From Roseinatronobacter sp052379845 (GTDB lineage Bacteria > Pseudomonadota > Alphaproteobacteria > Rhodobacterales > Rhodobacteraceae), in assembly GCA_052379845.1 (NCBI GenBank), contig JBQTCF010000019.1: a DNA stretch of 64,000 bases; one strand, given 5' to 3'. The notes under the pieces were generated by a model, which did no database searches, had not been told where the DNA came from, and worked only from the letters and a program-made list of their open reading frames with translations. The number at the start of each line of letters is the position of its first letter. Position 1 is the stretch's first letter. Position numbers and translations under genes: made by a program. Positions 9,100 to 17,429 of this stretch are shown piece after piece.

Positions 9100-9963
9100 C
9101 TAGGCCACTTTCGTTTCCCGCCACAGCGTGAACAGCCCGGCCGCGACAATAATTGCAGCCCCCAACAAGGTTATCCCGTCAGGGCGTTCCCCGAACACCA
9201 GCACCGCGACCACCAATGCAAATAGCATGCGTGTATATCTGAACGGTGTCACGAAGGACAATTCGCCCACCCGCATGGACGCTACAAGCGCGTAATAGGC
9301 CAGCACCCCGACCGAAAGCGCGGCACCCAGTGTTGCAAGCTGGGCCAGTGACGGGATGATCACAGAATGGCCCATTGCCGCCATCAGGAAAAATCCTGCG
9401 GGAACCAACATGGCGAAGGCCCATGATGAAATCTGGTAGCTGGACACGGCACGCGGAATCACACGTGTTGCCAGGTCACGCCCGGCCAGACCGATAACCC
9501 CGATGATCGCAAAAAGGGATGCGGGTTCAAACCCGGACATGCCGGGCCGGACAATCAGCATCACACCGAAGAAGCCAAGGGCAATCGCACTCCAGCGGCG
9601 CCAGCCCACCTTTTCGCCCAGAAACAGCACTGCGCCAAGGGTGACAACCAAGGGCGCGGCCTGCAAAATGGCAGAAGCGGTGGCCAGACTTGCCAACACA
9701 AACGCAAGAACAAAGCCGACGGTCCCCACAATTTCCGCAGCATTGCGCAACAACAGCGCCGGCGTCAGCAGCGCGGGCGAAAGCACTTGTTGCCCCTTGC
9801 GGTGGGCGATTGCGCCAAATGCGACAGCACCGCCTGCGCCCAGTAACACAAGGATCTGGCCGACCGGCAGGGTATCTGCCAACAGCTTGATAAACATGTC
9901 TTCCAACGCAAAGCCCGCCATCGCAAGGGACATAAGAACAGCGCCGCGCAGATTGTCGGTCAT
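9100..9963 (-). CDS. EamA/DMT-family transporter
   Basis: A 287-residue inner-membrane protein with about ten hydrophobic helices in two EamA repeats (each about 130 residues, with GLAGRDLATR in the middle), the layout of the drug/metabolite transporter superfamily. Such proteins export amino acids, nucleosides or small drugs; the substrate cannot be read from the sequence. The ATG at 9963 (MTDNLRG) is preferred. A TTG start at 9996 would add 11 residues with no typical membrane-protein start. Its stop is 61 bases from the eno start in the same direction, so the two could share a transcript. Confidence 0.85.
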   Translation of the reverse strand: MTDNLRGAVLMSLAMAGFALEDMFIKLLADTLPVGQILVLLGAGGAVAFGAIAHRKGQQVLSPALLTPALLLRNAAEIVGTVGFVLAFVLASLATASAILQAAPLVVTLGAVLFLGEKVGWRRWSAIALGFFGVMLIVRPGMSGFEPASLFAIIGVIGLAGRDLATRVIPRAVSSYQISSWAFAMLVPAGFFLMAAMGHSVIIPSLAQLATLGAALSVGVLAYYALVASMRVGELSFVTPFRYTRMLFALVVAVLVFGERPDGITLLGAAIIVAAGLFTLWRETKVA

Positions 9964-10036
9964 GGGGTAGGGTCTTTCACATGTGAACTTGATCAAGGGC
10001 TACAAGCTGCGCCCTGAATTTGAAAGAGGAAAAGCA

Positions 10037-10064
10037 AAAAGCGCGCCGATCCGGGCGCGCTTTT
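10037..10064 (-). terminator. terminator of the petABC operon
   Basis: A perfect 11-bp inverted repeat (AAAAGCGCGCC at 10037-10047 with 10054-10064). The arms end in TTTT on either strand, so it can work both ways. It lies 27 bases past the petC stop. Confidence 0.8.
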
Positions 10065-10090
10065 CAATGGGTTATGATAGGATCTATTGC

Positions 10091-10879
10091 CTAGTCTTGC
10101 TTTGCTGCGCGCTTGATTGGTGCCCACAATTGCTTGTTGGTCAGATACAGCAATGCCGCCAGAACCGACAGGAAGATGACGCCCACAAAACCAGCGCGCT
10201 TGCGTTCAACCAGTTTGGGTTCAGCGGTCCACATCAGGAATGCAGCAACGTCCTGCGCCATTTGTTCCTCGGTGGCGGGGGTGCCGTCGGCATATTCGAT
10301 CATATCATCGAACAACACCGGGTTCATTGACACCCAGCCATCATAGGCCGCGTTGTAGTAAAACAGTGTACCCGCCTGAAAGTCCTCTTCGCCGGTGTAT
10401 CCGGTCAGGAAGGATGCAATATATTCCGGCCCGCCCAAACCGCGGAAAAGCTGGTTCAGGCCCAAACCATATGGCCCGGCGAAGCCGACACGCGCTTTAG
10501 CCATCAAGCTAAGATCAGGTGCCCCTTCGAACTGCGATTCGGGGAAATGGTCCGGCCCTGCCGCTGTGCGCCAGTCGCGCAACTCTGCGTCCCAGATTTC
10601 ATACATTTCCGCATAGGCGCGCATCTGGTCGTCGGGCAATTCTGGCCCGTTGCGGTCACTTAGCGTGCGGAATGCGACGAATTCCAAGCCGTGGCAGCTG
10701 GAGCATACCTCGGTATAGACCTGAAGGCCGCGTTGCAACTGGTTGCGATCATAGACCCCGAATGGCCCTTCGAACGAAAAGCTGAAATCGGTTATCTCGC
10801 CCAGCCCCCCGGCCGAGAAGGCCGGGGTTGCTGCCAAAGTTGCTGCCATGAGGGCGGAAGCAGCGAGTTTCTTGAACAT
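10091..10879 (-). CDS. petC: cytochrome c1 of the bc1 complex
   Basis: The haem c subunit of ubiquinol:cytochrome c oxidoreductase. The 262-residue protein has a signal peptide ending near TPAFSAGG, the haem motif CSSCHG (about residue 60), a large periplasmic domain and a single C-terminal anchor (about residues 230-248) followed by a basic tail. Two adjacent ATGs (10882 and 10879) follow AGGAG; the second has the better 7-base spacing. It is the last gene of petABC and is followed by a strong terminator. Electrons go on to soluble or anchored cytochrome c; a candidate acceptor is encoded at 41162. Confidence 0.96.
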   Translation of the reverse strand: MFKKLAASALMAATLAATPAFSAGGLGEITDFSFSFEGPFGVYDRNQLQRGLQVYTEVCSSCHGLEFVAFRTLSDRNGPELPDDQMRAYAEMYEIWDAELRDWRTAAGPDHFPESQFEGAPDLSLMAKARVGFAGPYGLGLNQLFRGLGGPEYIASFLTGYTGEEDFQAGTLFYYNAAYDGWVSMNPVLFDDMIEYADGTPATEEQMAQDVAAFLMWTAEPKLVERKRAGFVGVIFLSVLAALLYLTNKQLWAPIKRAAKQD

Positions 10880-10902
10880 CATATCTCTCCTGTTTCCTGA
10901 TC

Positions 10903-12252
10903 TCACTCGGCCGGGATTTGTTCGGGCGAGGGGCCGGAACCACCGGATTTCTTTTTCAGACTGGCCTTGAAGTCAGCTTCGATGGTTTCGGGCTGCGGCA
11001 AGGGTTTCTCGATCACGCCAAGGATAGGCAGGATGACCAGGAAATATGCGAACCAATAGGCCGTGCCGATCAGCGCGATGTTGGTATAGATCCCTTCCGC
11101 CGGCATGGCACCTGCCCACATCAGCACAAAGAAATCGACCACCAGCAACCAAAACCACCATTTGAACATGGGACGATACCGGCCCGAACGCACTGACGAT
11201 GTGTCCAGCCATGGCACCAGCGCCATGACGAAAATGGACGCAAACATTGCCAGAACCCCGAAGAAAGCCGCATCGATAATCCCGAAGGACAGCCAGTTTA
11301 CCGCCATCACCACCCAAACATCAGAGGTAAAGGCGCGCAAAATGGCGTAGAAGGGCAAGAAATACCATTCCGGCACAATATGCGACGGCGTTACCAGCGG
11401 GTTCGCCTCGATGTAGTTGTCGGCATGGCCCAGGAAGCCGGGCATGAAACCAACCAGCGCCCAGAAGCCCGCCAGAATAAGCACCAGCGCGAACAGGTCC
11501 TTGATGACGAAATAGGGCCAGAAGGGCAGCGTGTCTTTCGCAGCTTCTTCTTTGGATGCGCGGCGCACGTCAACACCTGTGGGGTTGTTGTTGCCCGTGG
11601 TGTGGAAGGCCCAGATATGCAGGATCGACAGGCCCAGAATGACGAAGGGCAGCAGATAATGCAGGCTGAAGAAACGGTTCAGCGTGGCATTGCCCACGGC
11701 TGGCCCGCCCAGCAGCCACATTTGCAGCGGCTCGCCAATGCCGGGAATCGCGCCGAACAGGCCCGTAATAACGGTGGCACCCCAGAAGGACATCTGGCCC
11801 CATGGCAGAACATAGCCCATAAACGCGGTGGCCATCATCAGCAGGTAAATCAGCATGCCGATAATCCACGTGATTTCGCGCGGGGTTTTATAGCTGCCGT
11901 AATACAGGCCCCGGAAAATGTGGATATACACTGCCGCGAAGAACAGCATGGCGCCGTTCTGGTGCAAATACCGCAGCATGAAGCCGCCATTCACATTGCG
12001 CATGATATGCTCGACACTGGCAAAGGCCATGTCCGCATGCGGCGTGTAATGCATGACCAGAACAATGCCGGTCACAATTTGCAGGATCAGACAGAACATC
12101 AAAACAATGCCCCAGATCCACATCCAGTTCAGGTTCTTGGGGGTCGGGATCATGATTGTGTCATAGATCAGTCCGACAATCGGAAGCCTGCGATGAACCC
12201 ACTTTTCAGCGTTCGTCGTCGGCTCGTAATGATCGTGTGGGATACCAGACAT
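10903..12252 (-). CDS. petB: cytochrome b of the bc1 complex
   Basis: The 449-residue membrane core of the bc1 complex with eight helices, two b haems and the quinol/quinone sites. Seen: haem-ligand His pairs in helices B and D (VMHYTPHAD context, HQNGA, YLLPFVILGLSILHIWAFHTTG split over the helix), GYVLPWGQMSFWGA, and the quinol-oxidation PEWY motif. The C-terminus is hydrophilic (KKKSGG). It lies between petA (14 bases) and petC (about 20 bases), so the three are one operon. Confidence 0.97.
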   Translation of the reverse strand: MSGIPHDHYEPTTNAEKWVHRRLPIVGLIYDTIMIPTPKNLNWMWIWGIVLMFCLILQIVTGIVLVMHYTPHADMAFASVEHIMRNVNGGFMLRYLHQNGAMLFFAAVYIHIFRGLYYGSYKTPREITWIIGMLIYLLMMATAFMGYVLPWGQMSFWGATVITGLFGAIPGIGEPLQMWLLGGPAVGNATLNRFFSLHYLLPFVILGLSILHIWAFHTTGNNNPTGVDVRRASKEEAAKDTLPFWPYFVIKDLFALVLILAGFWALVGFMPGFLGHADNYIEANPLVTPSHIVPEWYFLPFYAILRAFTSDVWVVMAVNWLSFGIIDAAFFGVLAMFASIFVMALVPWLDTSSVRSGRYRPMFKWWFWLLVVDFFVLMWAGAMPAEGIYTNIALIGTAYWFAYFLVILPILGVIEKPLPQPETIEADFKASLKKKSGGSGPSPEQIPAE

Positions 12253-12266
12253 GGGTGTTTCCTCCC

Positions 12267-12836
12267 TTAGCCGAGCTGGATTGTGGTGTCGTCAACGAAA
12301 GTCGCCACCGGAATATGCAGGTTTTCCGGTGCCGGACCGCGGCGGATACGCCCTGCGGTGTCATAATGCGACCCGTGGCACGGGCAGAACCAGCCGTTAA
12401 AATCGCCAGCGCCGTTGCCCAGCGGCACACAGCCCAGATGGGTGCAAACGCCGGTCATTACCAACCATTCGCCCGCTTCATCCATGGTGCGGTTTTCGTC
12501 CAGCGCATCGGTTCCGGGCTTGTTGGGGTTTTGCGATGCGCGATCGATGGACAACTGGTCCAGTGTGACGGCGCGGCCTTCTTCGATCTCCGTCTCGGTG
12601 CGGCGACGAATGAAGACGGGTTTGCCCAGAAAGTTGACGGTGATCTGGCCGCCGGGTTCCAGACCGCCGACATCAACAAAAATCGATGAAAGTGCCTGAA
12701 CATCAGCCGAAGGGTTCATCTGATTCACCAGTGGCCAGACAGCTGCGCCAACTGTTACAACGCCCGCACCTGCTGTGGCGTAATAGATGAAATCCCTACG
12801 GGTGCTTTCGTTGTCGTCAGCATGGGACACAAGCAT
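12267..12836 (-). CDS. petA: Rieske iron-sulfur protein of the bc1 complex
   Basis: A 189-residue Rieske subunit. The 2Fe-2S cluster ligands are in CTHLGC and CPCHGSH (about residues 130-155). The N-terminus carries a twin-arginine pattern (STRRDFIYYATAG) that also acts as the membrane anchor, as in other Rieske proteins. The start at 12836 follows AAGGGAGA directly. First gene of the operon; the promoter must lie in 12837-13085. Confidence 0.96.
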   Translation of the reverse strand: MLVSHADDNESTRRDFIYYATAGAGVVTVGAAVWPLVNQMNPSADVQALSSIFVDVGGLEPGGQITVNFLGKPVFIRRRTETEIEEGRAVTLDQLSIDRASQNPNKPGTDALDENRTMDEAGEWLVMTGVCTHLGCVPLGNGAGDFNGWFCPCHGSHYDTAGRIRRGPAPENLHIPVATFVDDTTIQLG

Positions 12837-13085
12837 TCTCCCTTTTCAATGGGTACGAGGGCTGCAGAATAGGATCGGGCCACAACATTGCCGCAGCCCC
12901 ATGGTTTGGGTATTTAGCGGGGAATCCATAGCCCGTCCAGCCGCGAAAGCGGGCAATGGTGTCGCAGGTGAGTGGTTTTTCAGGGCATTTTGATTCAGAA
13001 GCCACATTGTGAGCGCAACCACAAACCCCGCAAGCGTGTTGCGTTCGGTCTTGCCGCGGCCGCAGACCGCACATCCCGGGCGCGG

Positions 13086-13700
13086 CTAGGCAGGGGGTGC
13101 TGTGGCCAGCATGCTGCCGCGTTGGGCGAATTTCTGGTGCCAATCCGCCAGTTCGGGATGTCCTGCGCGCCAGTCGCGGGGCCCATGGCGCAGGTCCAGA
13201 TAGGACAGCGCGCAGGCGGTGGCGATCTGGCCTATGCAGACCGGACCGGACAGATACCCCAGCCAGCGGGTTTCCAGCACATCAAGGCTGCGCGCGACCT
13301 TCTGCCACTGCCCCTCGACGAAGGGGGCGAAGCGCATTTCCTCGGGGCGCAGGCGGGATTCATAGACTATGGCCAGCGCGGCATCCAGAATGCCATCGGC
13401 CATTGCCTCCAGCGTCAGGGCGTCCCAGCGCCGCGCGCCGTCCGGATACAGCCCTGCTTGCGCGATGCTGTCCAGATAGGCGCAAATCACACGGCTGTCA
13501 TAAATTGCAGGGCCGTCGTCGCGCGTCAGTGTCGGAACTTTGCCCAACGGGTTATGGGCAAGGGGGGCTTGGCCGCTGTCCAGCGGTGTGCCTGATCCCG
13601 TGATGATGGCCAGATCGGATGCTATGCCCGCTTCATGTGCCAGCACCATAACCTTGCGGGCATAGGGTGATGTCGGGCTGTAATACAGGGTCAGCGCCAT
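13086..13700 (-). CDS. glutathione S-transferase family protein
   Basis: 204 residues. The N-terminal thioredoxin-like fold starts MALTLYYSPTSPYARK, with a Ser/Tyr pair near residues 8-12 and the cis-Pro in GKVPTL (about 55) followed by YDSRVICAYLD. The C-terminal part is helical. The YSPTSPYARKV pattern is that of small bacterial GSTs of unknown substrate. Its ATG at 13700 shares one base with the TGA of the upstream small gene (TGATG), so the two are probably translated together. Confidence 0.87.
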   Translation of the reverse strand: MALTLYYSPTSPYARKVMVLAHEAGIASDLAIITGSGTPLDSGQAPLAHNPLGKVPTLTRDDGPAIYDSRVICAYLDSIAQAGLYPDGARRWDALTLEAMADGILDAALAIVYESRLRPEEMRFAPFVEGQWQKVARSLDVLETRWLGYLSGPVCIGQIATACALSYLDLRHGPRDWRAGHPELADWHQKFAQRGSMLATAPPA

Positions 13701-13984
13701 CAGACCCACCGCAGCCTGATGCGGGCCAGAAACGCGGCATCCAGTTCCACACCGCGGCTGCCATGGCCCAGCCTTATGATTCTGCGCAGGCGCGCGGTGC
13801 TGTTGATCTGGTCGGCATCGCGCGGTTGCGTAATGGATATGCCTTCGGGCATCTTGTCCAAGGCATCCTCGACGGGCTGGGCAATATGGCCGGGGCGCAC
13901 CTGACGGGCAACAACATAGCCGGCAAGGGCCAATGCACCGTATTTGACAGCGACAGCAGCGATGGGGGCAAGGGGCAATGCCAC
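13700..13984 (-). CDS. conserved hypothetical small protein, coupled to GST
   Basis: A 94-residue protein beginning at GTG (13984), six bases after GGGAGA. One hydrophobic N-terminal segment (about residues 3-22, rich in Ala/Val) is followed by a soluble part (EDALDKMPEGISITQ, RLRRIIRLGHGSRGVELDAAFLARIRLRWV). I recall similar proteins in Rhodobacteraceae but no function. A much longer reading frame runs upstream through the palindromes at 14077-14251, but that part is Arg/Pro-rich and not protein-like. The stop overlaps the GST start by one base. Confidence 0.68.
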   Translation of the reverse strand: MALPLAPIAAVAVKYGALALAGYVVARQVRPGHIAQPVEDALDKMPEGISITQPRDADQINSTARLRRIIRLGHGSRGVELDAAFLARIRLRWV

Positions 13985-14076
13985 GGCGTATCTCCCGAAC
14001 AGTTTGGGCAAGAGTAGCAAAAGTTGCGGATTTGTCCATTCACCTTGCCGACAATCTGGCCCTGCGGATGTGCAGA

Positions 14077-14150
14077 ACCTGCGCCCCTTGCGCCCCACCC
14101 GCCCGACCCACGCCGTGCGTGCCGCACGGCTTGGCGCAAGGGGCGCAGGT
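14077..14150. repeat. long nested inverted repeat 1
   Basis: Perfect 18-bp arms (14077-14094 and 14133-14150; core GCGCCCCTTGCGCC) enclose a second hairpin with perfect 7-bp arms (CCGTGCG 14113-14119 with 14123-14129). It lies between fadH and the small gene that starts at 13984. No U-run follows on either strand. Confidence 0.85.
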
Positions 14151-14184
14151 GGTGAACCACGCCACGGTGGCGGGTAAAGCGCTA

Positions 14185-14251
14185 CCGCGCCCATATGGCA
14201 AGCCGCGCGGCACGCGCGGCGGGGGCGGGCGGGTGGGCCATATGGGCGCGG
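14185..14251. repeat. long nested inverted repeat 2
   Basis: Perfect 15-bp arms (CCGCGCCCATATGGC 14185-14199 with 14237-14251) enclose a hairpin with 8-bp arms (14202-14209 with 14213-14220). It begins one base past the fadH stop codon (minus strand). Its plan, outer arms around a small inner hairpin, repeats that of the element at 14077-14150, though the sequences differ. Confidence 0.85.
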
Positions 14252-14252
14252 G

Positions 14253-16271
14253 TTACAGCGTTGCGGCCAGTCGCGCCCCCTGATCGATGGCGCGTTTCGC
14301 ATCCAATTCCGCCGCTACATCTGCGCCCCCGATGACATGCACTGCCTTTCCCCGTGCAATCATCGCATCGGCCAACTCGCGCAAGGGTTCCTGCCCTGTG
14401 CACAGGATCACGGTATCGGCAGGCAGCGTCTCCTCCACCCCGTCGCGTGCAACCACCAGCCCCTGTGCGGTGATGCGCCGGTAATCCAGCCCGCCTAGCA
14501 TCTGCACCCCTTTTGCAGCCAGGCTGGCGCGGTGAATCCAGCCTGTGGTCTTGCCCAGTCCCTTGCCGGGCTTTCCAGATTTGCGCTGCACCAGTGTGAC
14601 GGACCGTGCGGCGCGCAGCGGTTCGGGGCCGCCGGGGGCCAGCCCGCCGGGCGCATCGGACGGGTCGCCCACCCCCCATTCGCGCTGCCACAATGCCAGA
14701 TCTTCCGTTGCGCTACTGCCCTCATGACAGACATATTCCGCGACATCGAACCCCACCCCGCCCGCGCCCACCACAACGACGCGCGCACCCACCTGTGCGG
14801 CGTCGCGCAGCACATCGGTATAGCGCAGCACATGGGGCGCGTCCTGTCCATCAATCTGGGGGTCACGCGGGATGACGCCTGTTGCCACCACCACATCGTC
14901 GAACCCGTCCAGCGCTTCAGGCGTGGCGCGGGTGTTCAGGCGCAGCGTGATTTGCGCTTTTGCTACACGTGTGGTGAACCAGTCCACCAACCCGTGGAAT
15001 TCTTCCTTACCGGGAATCTGGCGGGCCATGTTCAATTGTCCGCCGATCTGGCCCTCGGCCTCGAACAGGGTCACATTATGCCCGCGTTCTGCCGCCACCA
15101 GTGCTGCCATCAACCCCGCAGGCCCTGCACCCACAACGGCCACGGTTCTGCCGTTGGCGGTCCGGTCATAGGTCAGTTCGGTTTCATGGCAGGCGCGCGG
15201 ATTGACCAGACAGGTGGACACTTTGCCCTGAAACGTGTGGTCCAGACAGGCCTGATTGCACGCGATGCATGGCGCGATCTGGTCTGCGCGCCCGGCGGCT
15301 GCCTTGGCCACGAAATCGGGGTCGGCCAGAAACGGGCGTGCCATGGACACCATGTTGGCTGCGCCGCCTGCCAGCAATTCCTCGGCCACAGCGGGGGTGT
15401 TGATCCGGTTTGATGTGACCAGCGGAATGCCCACCTTGCCCATCAACTTGCGTGTCACCCACGCCCAGCCCGCGCGCGGCACGGATGTCGCAATCGTGGG
15501 CACGCGCGCTTCGTGCCAGCCGATGCCCGTGTTCAGGATCGTGGCACCGGCGGCTTCGATGGCCTGTGCAAGGCGCGTCACTTGGTCAAATGTCTGCCCG
15601 TTTGGCACCAGATCAATCAGCGATATGCGGTAAATCAGTATAAAATCCGGCCCAACTGCGTCGCGCACACGGCGCACAATCTCAACCGCCAGCCGCATGC
15701 GGTTGTCATAGCTGCCGCCCCAGCGGTCAGTGCGGTGGTTGGTGGCCGCGCATAAGAACTGGTTGATGAAATACCCTTCCGATCCCATCACCTCGACCCC
15801 GTCATAGCCTGCTTCGCGCGCGCGCATGGCGGCGGTCACCATATCGGCAATCTGCTTTTCGATGCCGTCCTCATCCAACTCCGCTGGCTTGAACGGTGAA
15901 ATCGGGGATTTGATGGCAGACGGGGCCACGCAGTCCGGCCCGTAGGCATAGCGCCCCGCATGCAATATCTGCATGGCAATCTTGCCGCCCGCATCATGCA
16001 CCCGGTCCGTGACCAGACGGTGATTGGCGATATCTTGCGCGCTATACAGCCCCGCCGCGCCGGGAAAAACCCCGCCTTCGGGGTTGGGCGCCATGCCGCC
16101 CGTGACCATCAGTGCCACACCACCGCGCGCGCGGATGGCGTAATATTCCGCAACGCGGTTCCAATCGCCGCGTTCTTCAAGCCCCGTATGCATGGACCCC
16201 ATCAGAACGCGGTTCTTCAAGGTGGTGAAGCCCAGATCAAGGGGCGCAAACATATGGGGGTAGTGCGACAT
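14253..16271 (-). CDS. fadH: 2,4-dienoyl-CoA reductase (NADPH), FadH-type
   Basis: Reduces 2,4-dienoyl-CoA during degradation of unsaturated fatty acids. At 672 residues it equals the E. coli enzyme. An N-terminal FMN-binding TIM barrel of the old-yellow-enzyme family (about 1-360; HAGRYAYG, GSEGYFINQFL, RTDRWGGS) is followed by the 4Fe-4S ligands CIACNQAC and STCLVNP (about 330-355), then a FAD/NADPH domain (GAGPAGLMAA about 380; GAGGVGFDVAEY about 520). Related trimethylamine dehydrogenases share this plan; overall length and the CIACNQACLD spacing favour FadH. Apparently transcribed alone. Confidence 0.9.
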   Translation of the reverse strand: MSHYPHMFAPLDLGFTTLKNRVLMGSMHTGLEERGDWNRVAEYYAIRARGGVALMVTGGMAPNPEGGVFPGAAGLYSAQDIANHRLVTDRVHDAGGKIAMQILHAGRYAYGPDCVAPSAIKSPISPFKPAELDEDGIEKQIADMVTAAMRAREAGYDGVEVMGSEGYFINQFLCAATNHRTDRWGGSYDNRMRLAVEIVRRVRDAVGPDFILIYRISLIDLVPNGQTFDQVTRLAQAIEAAGATILNTGIGWHEARVPTIATSVPRAGWAWVTRKLMGKVGIPLVTSNRINTPAVAEELLAGGAANMVSMARPFLADPDFVAKAAAGRADQIAPCIACNQACLDHTFQGKVSTCLVNPRACHETELTYDRTANGRTVAVVGAGPAGLMAALVAAERGHNVTLFEAEGQIGGQLNMARQIPGKEEFHGLVDWFTTRVAKAQITLRLNTRATPEALDGFDDVVVATGVIPRDPQIDGQDAPHVLRYTDVLRDAAQVGARVVVVGAGGVGFDVAEYVCHEGSSATEDLALWQREWGVGDPSDAPGGLAPGGPEPLRAARSVTLVQRKSGKPGKGLGKTTGWIHRASLAAKGVQMLGGLDYRRITAQGLVVARDGVEETLPADTVILCTGQEPLRELADAMIARGKAVHVIGGADVAAELDAKRAIDQGARLAATL

Positions 16272-16340
16272 GGAAACCTCCTCTGGGGGTGGCGCAAATG
16301 TTAACCGCGCAAGCGGCGCGCTGTCACCCGGAACGCCACG

Positions 16341-17429
16341 TCAATAGCCGGTCATTTCCAGATAGCCCCGCCCCGTATGGCTGCCGCTGAAGCGCAGCGG
16401 CCCTTCCCAGTATCCCACCGACAGGTCCATCCATGAGTGCGGGTTCAGGGGGGTGGTGGTGATGGACACGCCGCCTTCGGGCCAGTCAACGCGCCAGCGC
16501 ACCGGCACATCGCGGCTTGCAACCCGTTCAGTGCCAAGCGCTGTGAAGCGCAGCGCATCCGGCGGCAAGGGCGTTGCGGTCCCGTCCGGCGCGATCCATG
16601 TGCCAGCAGTGAAAACCTGTGTGCCGCGCAACTGAAACCCCATCATCCGGTGCCCGTCATCGAAGGCAAATGAAAACCAGTCCCACCCGGCCTGATCTTC
16701 GGCCAGCGGCTGGCTGGACCATTCACGGTCCAGCCAGCCCTGACCGGCCACGGAAACCGGCCCGTCCGGCAGGTTCAGCGTGCCGCTGATGTCATAGAAG
16801 GGCTGCGAATAATAATAGCTTGCCTGCCCGTCAAAGGATTTGACCGAATAGCCCTGATCACCATGAAGCACCAATGGTCCCATTGCCAGCGCTGTCAGAT
16901 CATAGCTGAAATTACGGCCTGTGGCGCGAATATGCAGCGCATCATAGGGGTCGTTTTCGGGGGCGGCGGTGCTGGTCATGTGCCAGTCATCAATAAAGGC
17001 CGCGAACGGGTCCAGCGTGACACCGGCCTGCCCGGTGCTGCCGCGCGCGAATGTTTCGGCGGCGAAATGGCTGTCAGCGGTGGTCAGGCCCGCATGCCCC
17101 ATCCAGACCTGGGGCGAGGCAAAGCCCGGCCCGTCGCCCGGTTGCAAGGCCGATCGGAACAAGGTCCATTGCACGCCGTAATCGTGCCCGTCATCGCCGG
17201 TCAGGGTGGCGGTCAGATACCACCATTCAATGCGGTAATCAGGGTGCGCGCCATGATCTTGGGGAAAGGCAAGCGCCCGCCCGCGTTCGGGCATGGCAAA
17301 ACCCTCCGCCTCGGTGCCAAGCCCGGCGAAGCCCTGCGCAACGCCATCGGCAGGTGACAGCATCAGCACAAGTGCCGTTGCAGCAAGTCGGCGGATAGTT
17401 CTTTTTTTGGCGGGGCAGCTATTTTTCAT
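16341..17429 (-). CDS. lipocalin-like (AttH/CrtC-fold) exported protein of an ABC operon
   Basis: 362 residues with a signal peptide (basic start, hydrophobic segment about 14-26, cleavage near GVAQG). The mature part has the AttH/carotenoid-hydratase lipocalin pattern: RIEWWYLTATL near residue 67, the paired GWDWFSFAF and DREWSSQP, and SGRGYLEMTGY-like C-terminal words (HTGRGYLEMTGY). Usually found next to FtsX-type ABC genes, as here, where its start overlaps the permease stop by 11 bases. A periplasmic role in handling a lipid or hydrophobic ligand is inferred; it is not a carotenoid gene by context. Confidence 0.85.
   Translation of the reverse strand: MKNSCPAKKRTIRRLAATALVLMLSPADGVAQGFAGLGTEAEGFAMPERGRALAFPQDHGAHPDYRIEWWYLTATLTGDDGHDYGVQWTLFRSALQPGDGPGFASPQVWMGHAGLTTADSHFAAETFARGSTGQAGVTLDPFAAFIDDWHMTSTAAPENDPYDALHIRATGRNFSYDLTALAMGPLVLHGDQGYSVKSFDGQASYYYSQPFYDISGTLNLPDGPVSVAGQGWLDREWSSQPLAEDQAGWDWFSFAFDDGHRMMGFQLRGTQVFTAGTWIAPDGTATPLPPDALRFTALGTERVASRDVPVRWRVDWPEGGVSITTTPLNPHSWMDLSVGYWEGPLRFSGSHTGRGYLEMTGY

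Noticed and set aside
13985..14302. N-terminal extension of the small gene coupled to GST
   Set aside because: The extension is a translation of the two palindromes and the fadH 3' end; GTG at 13984 has a proper GGGAGA site.
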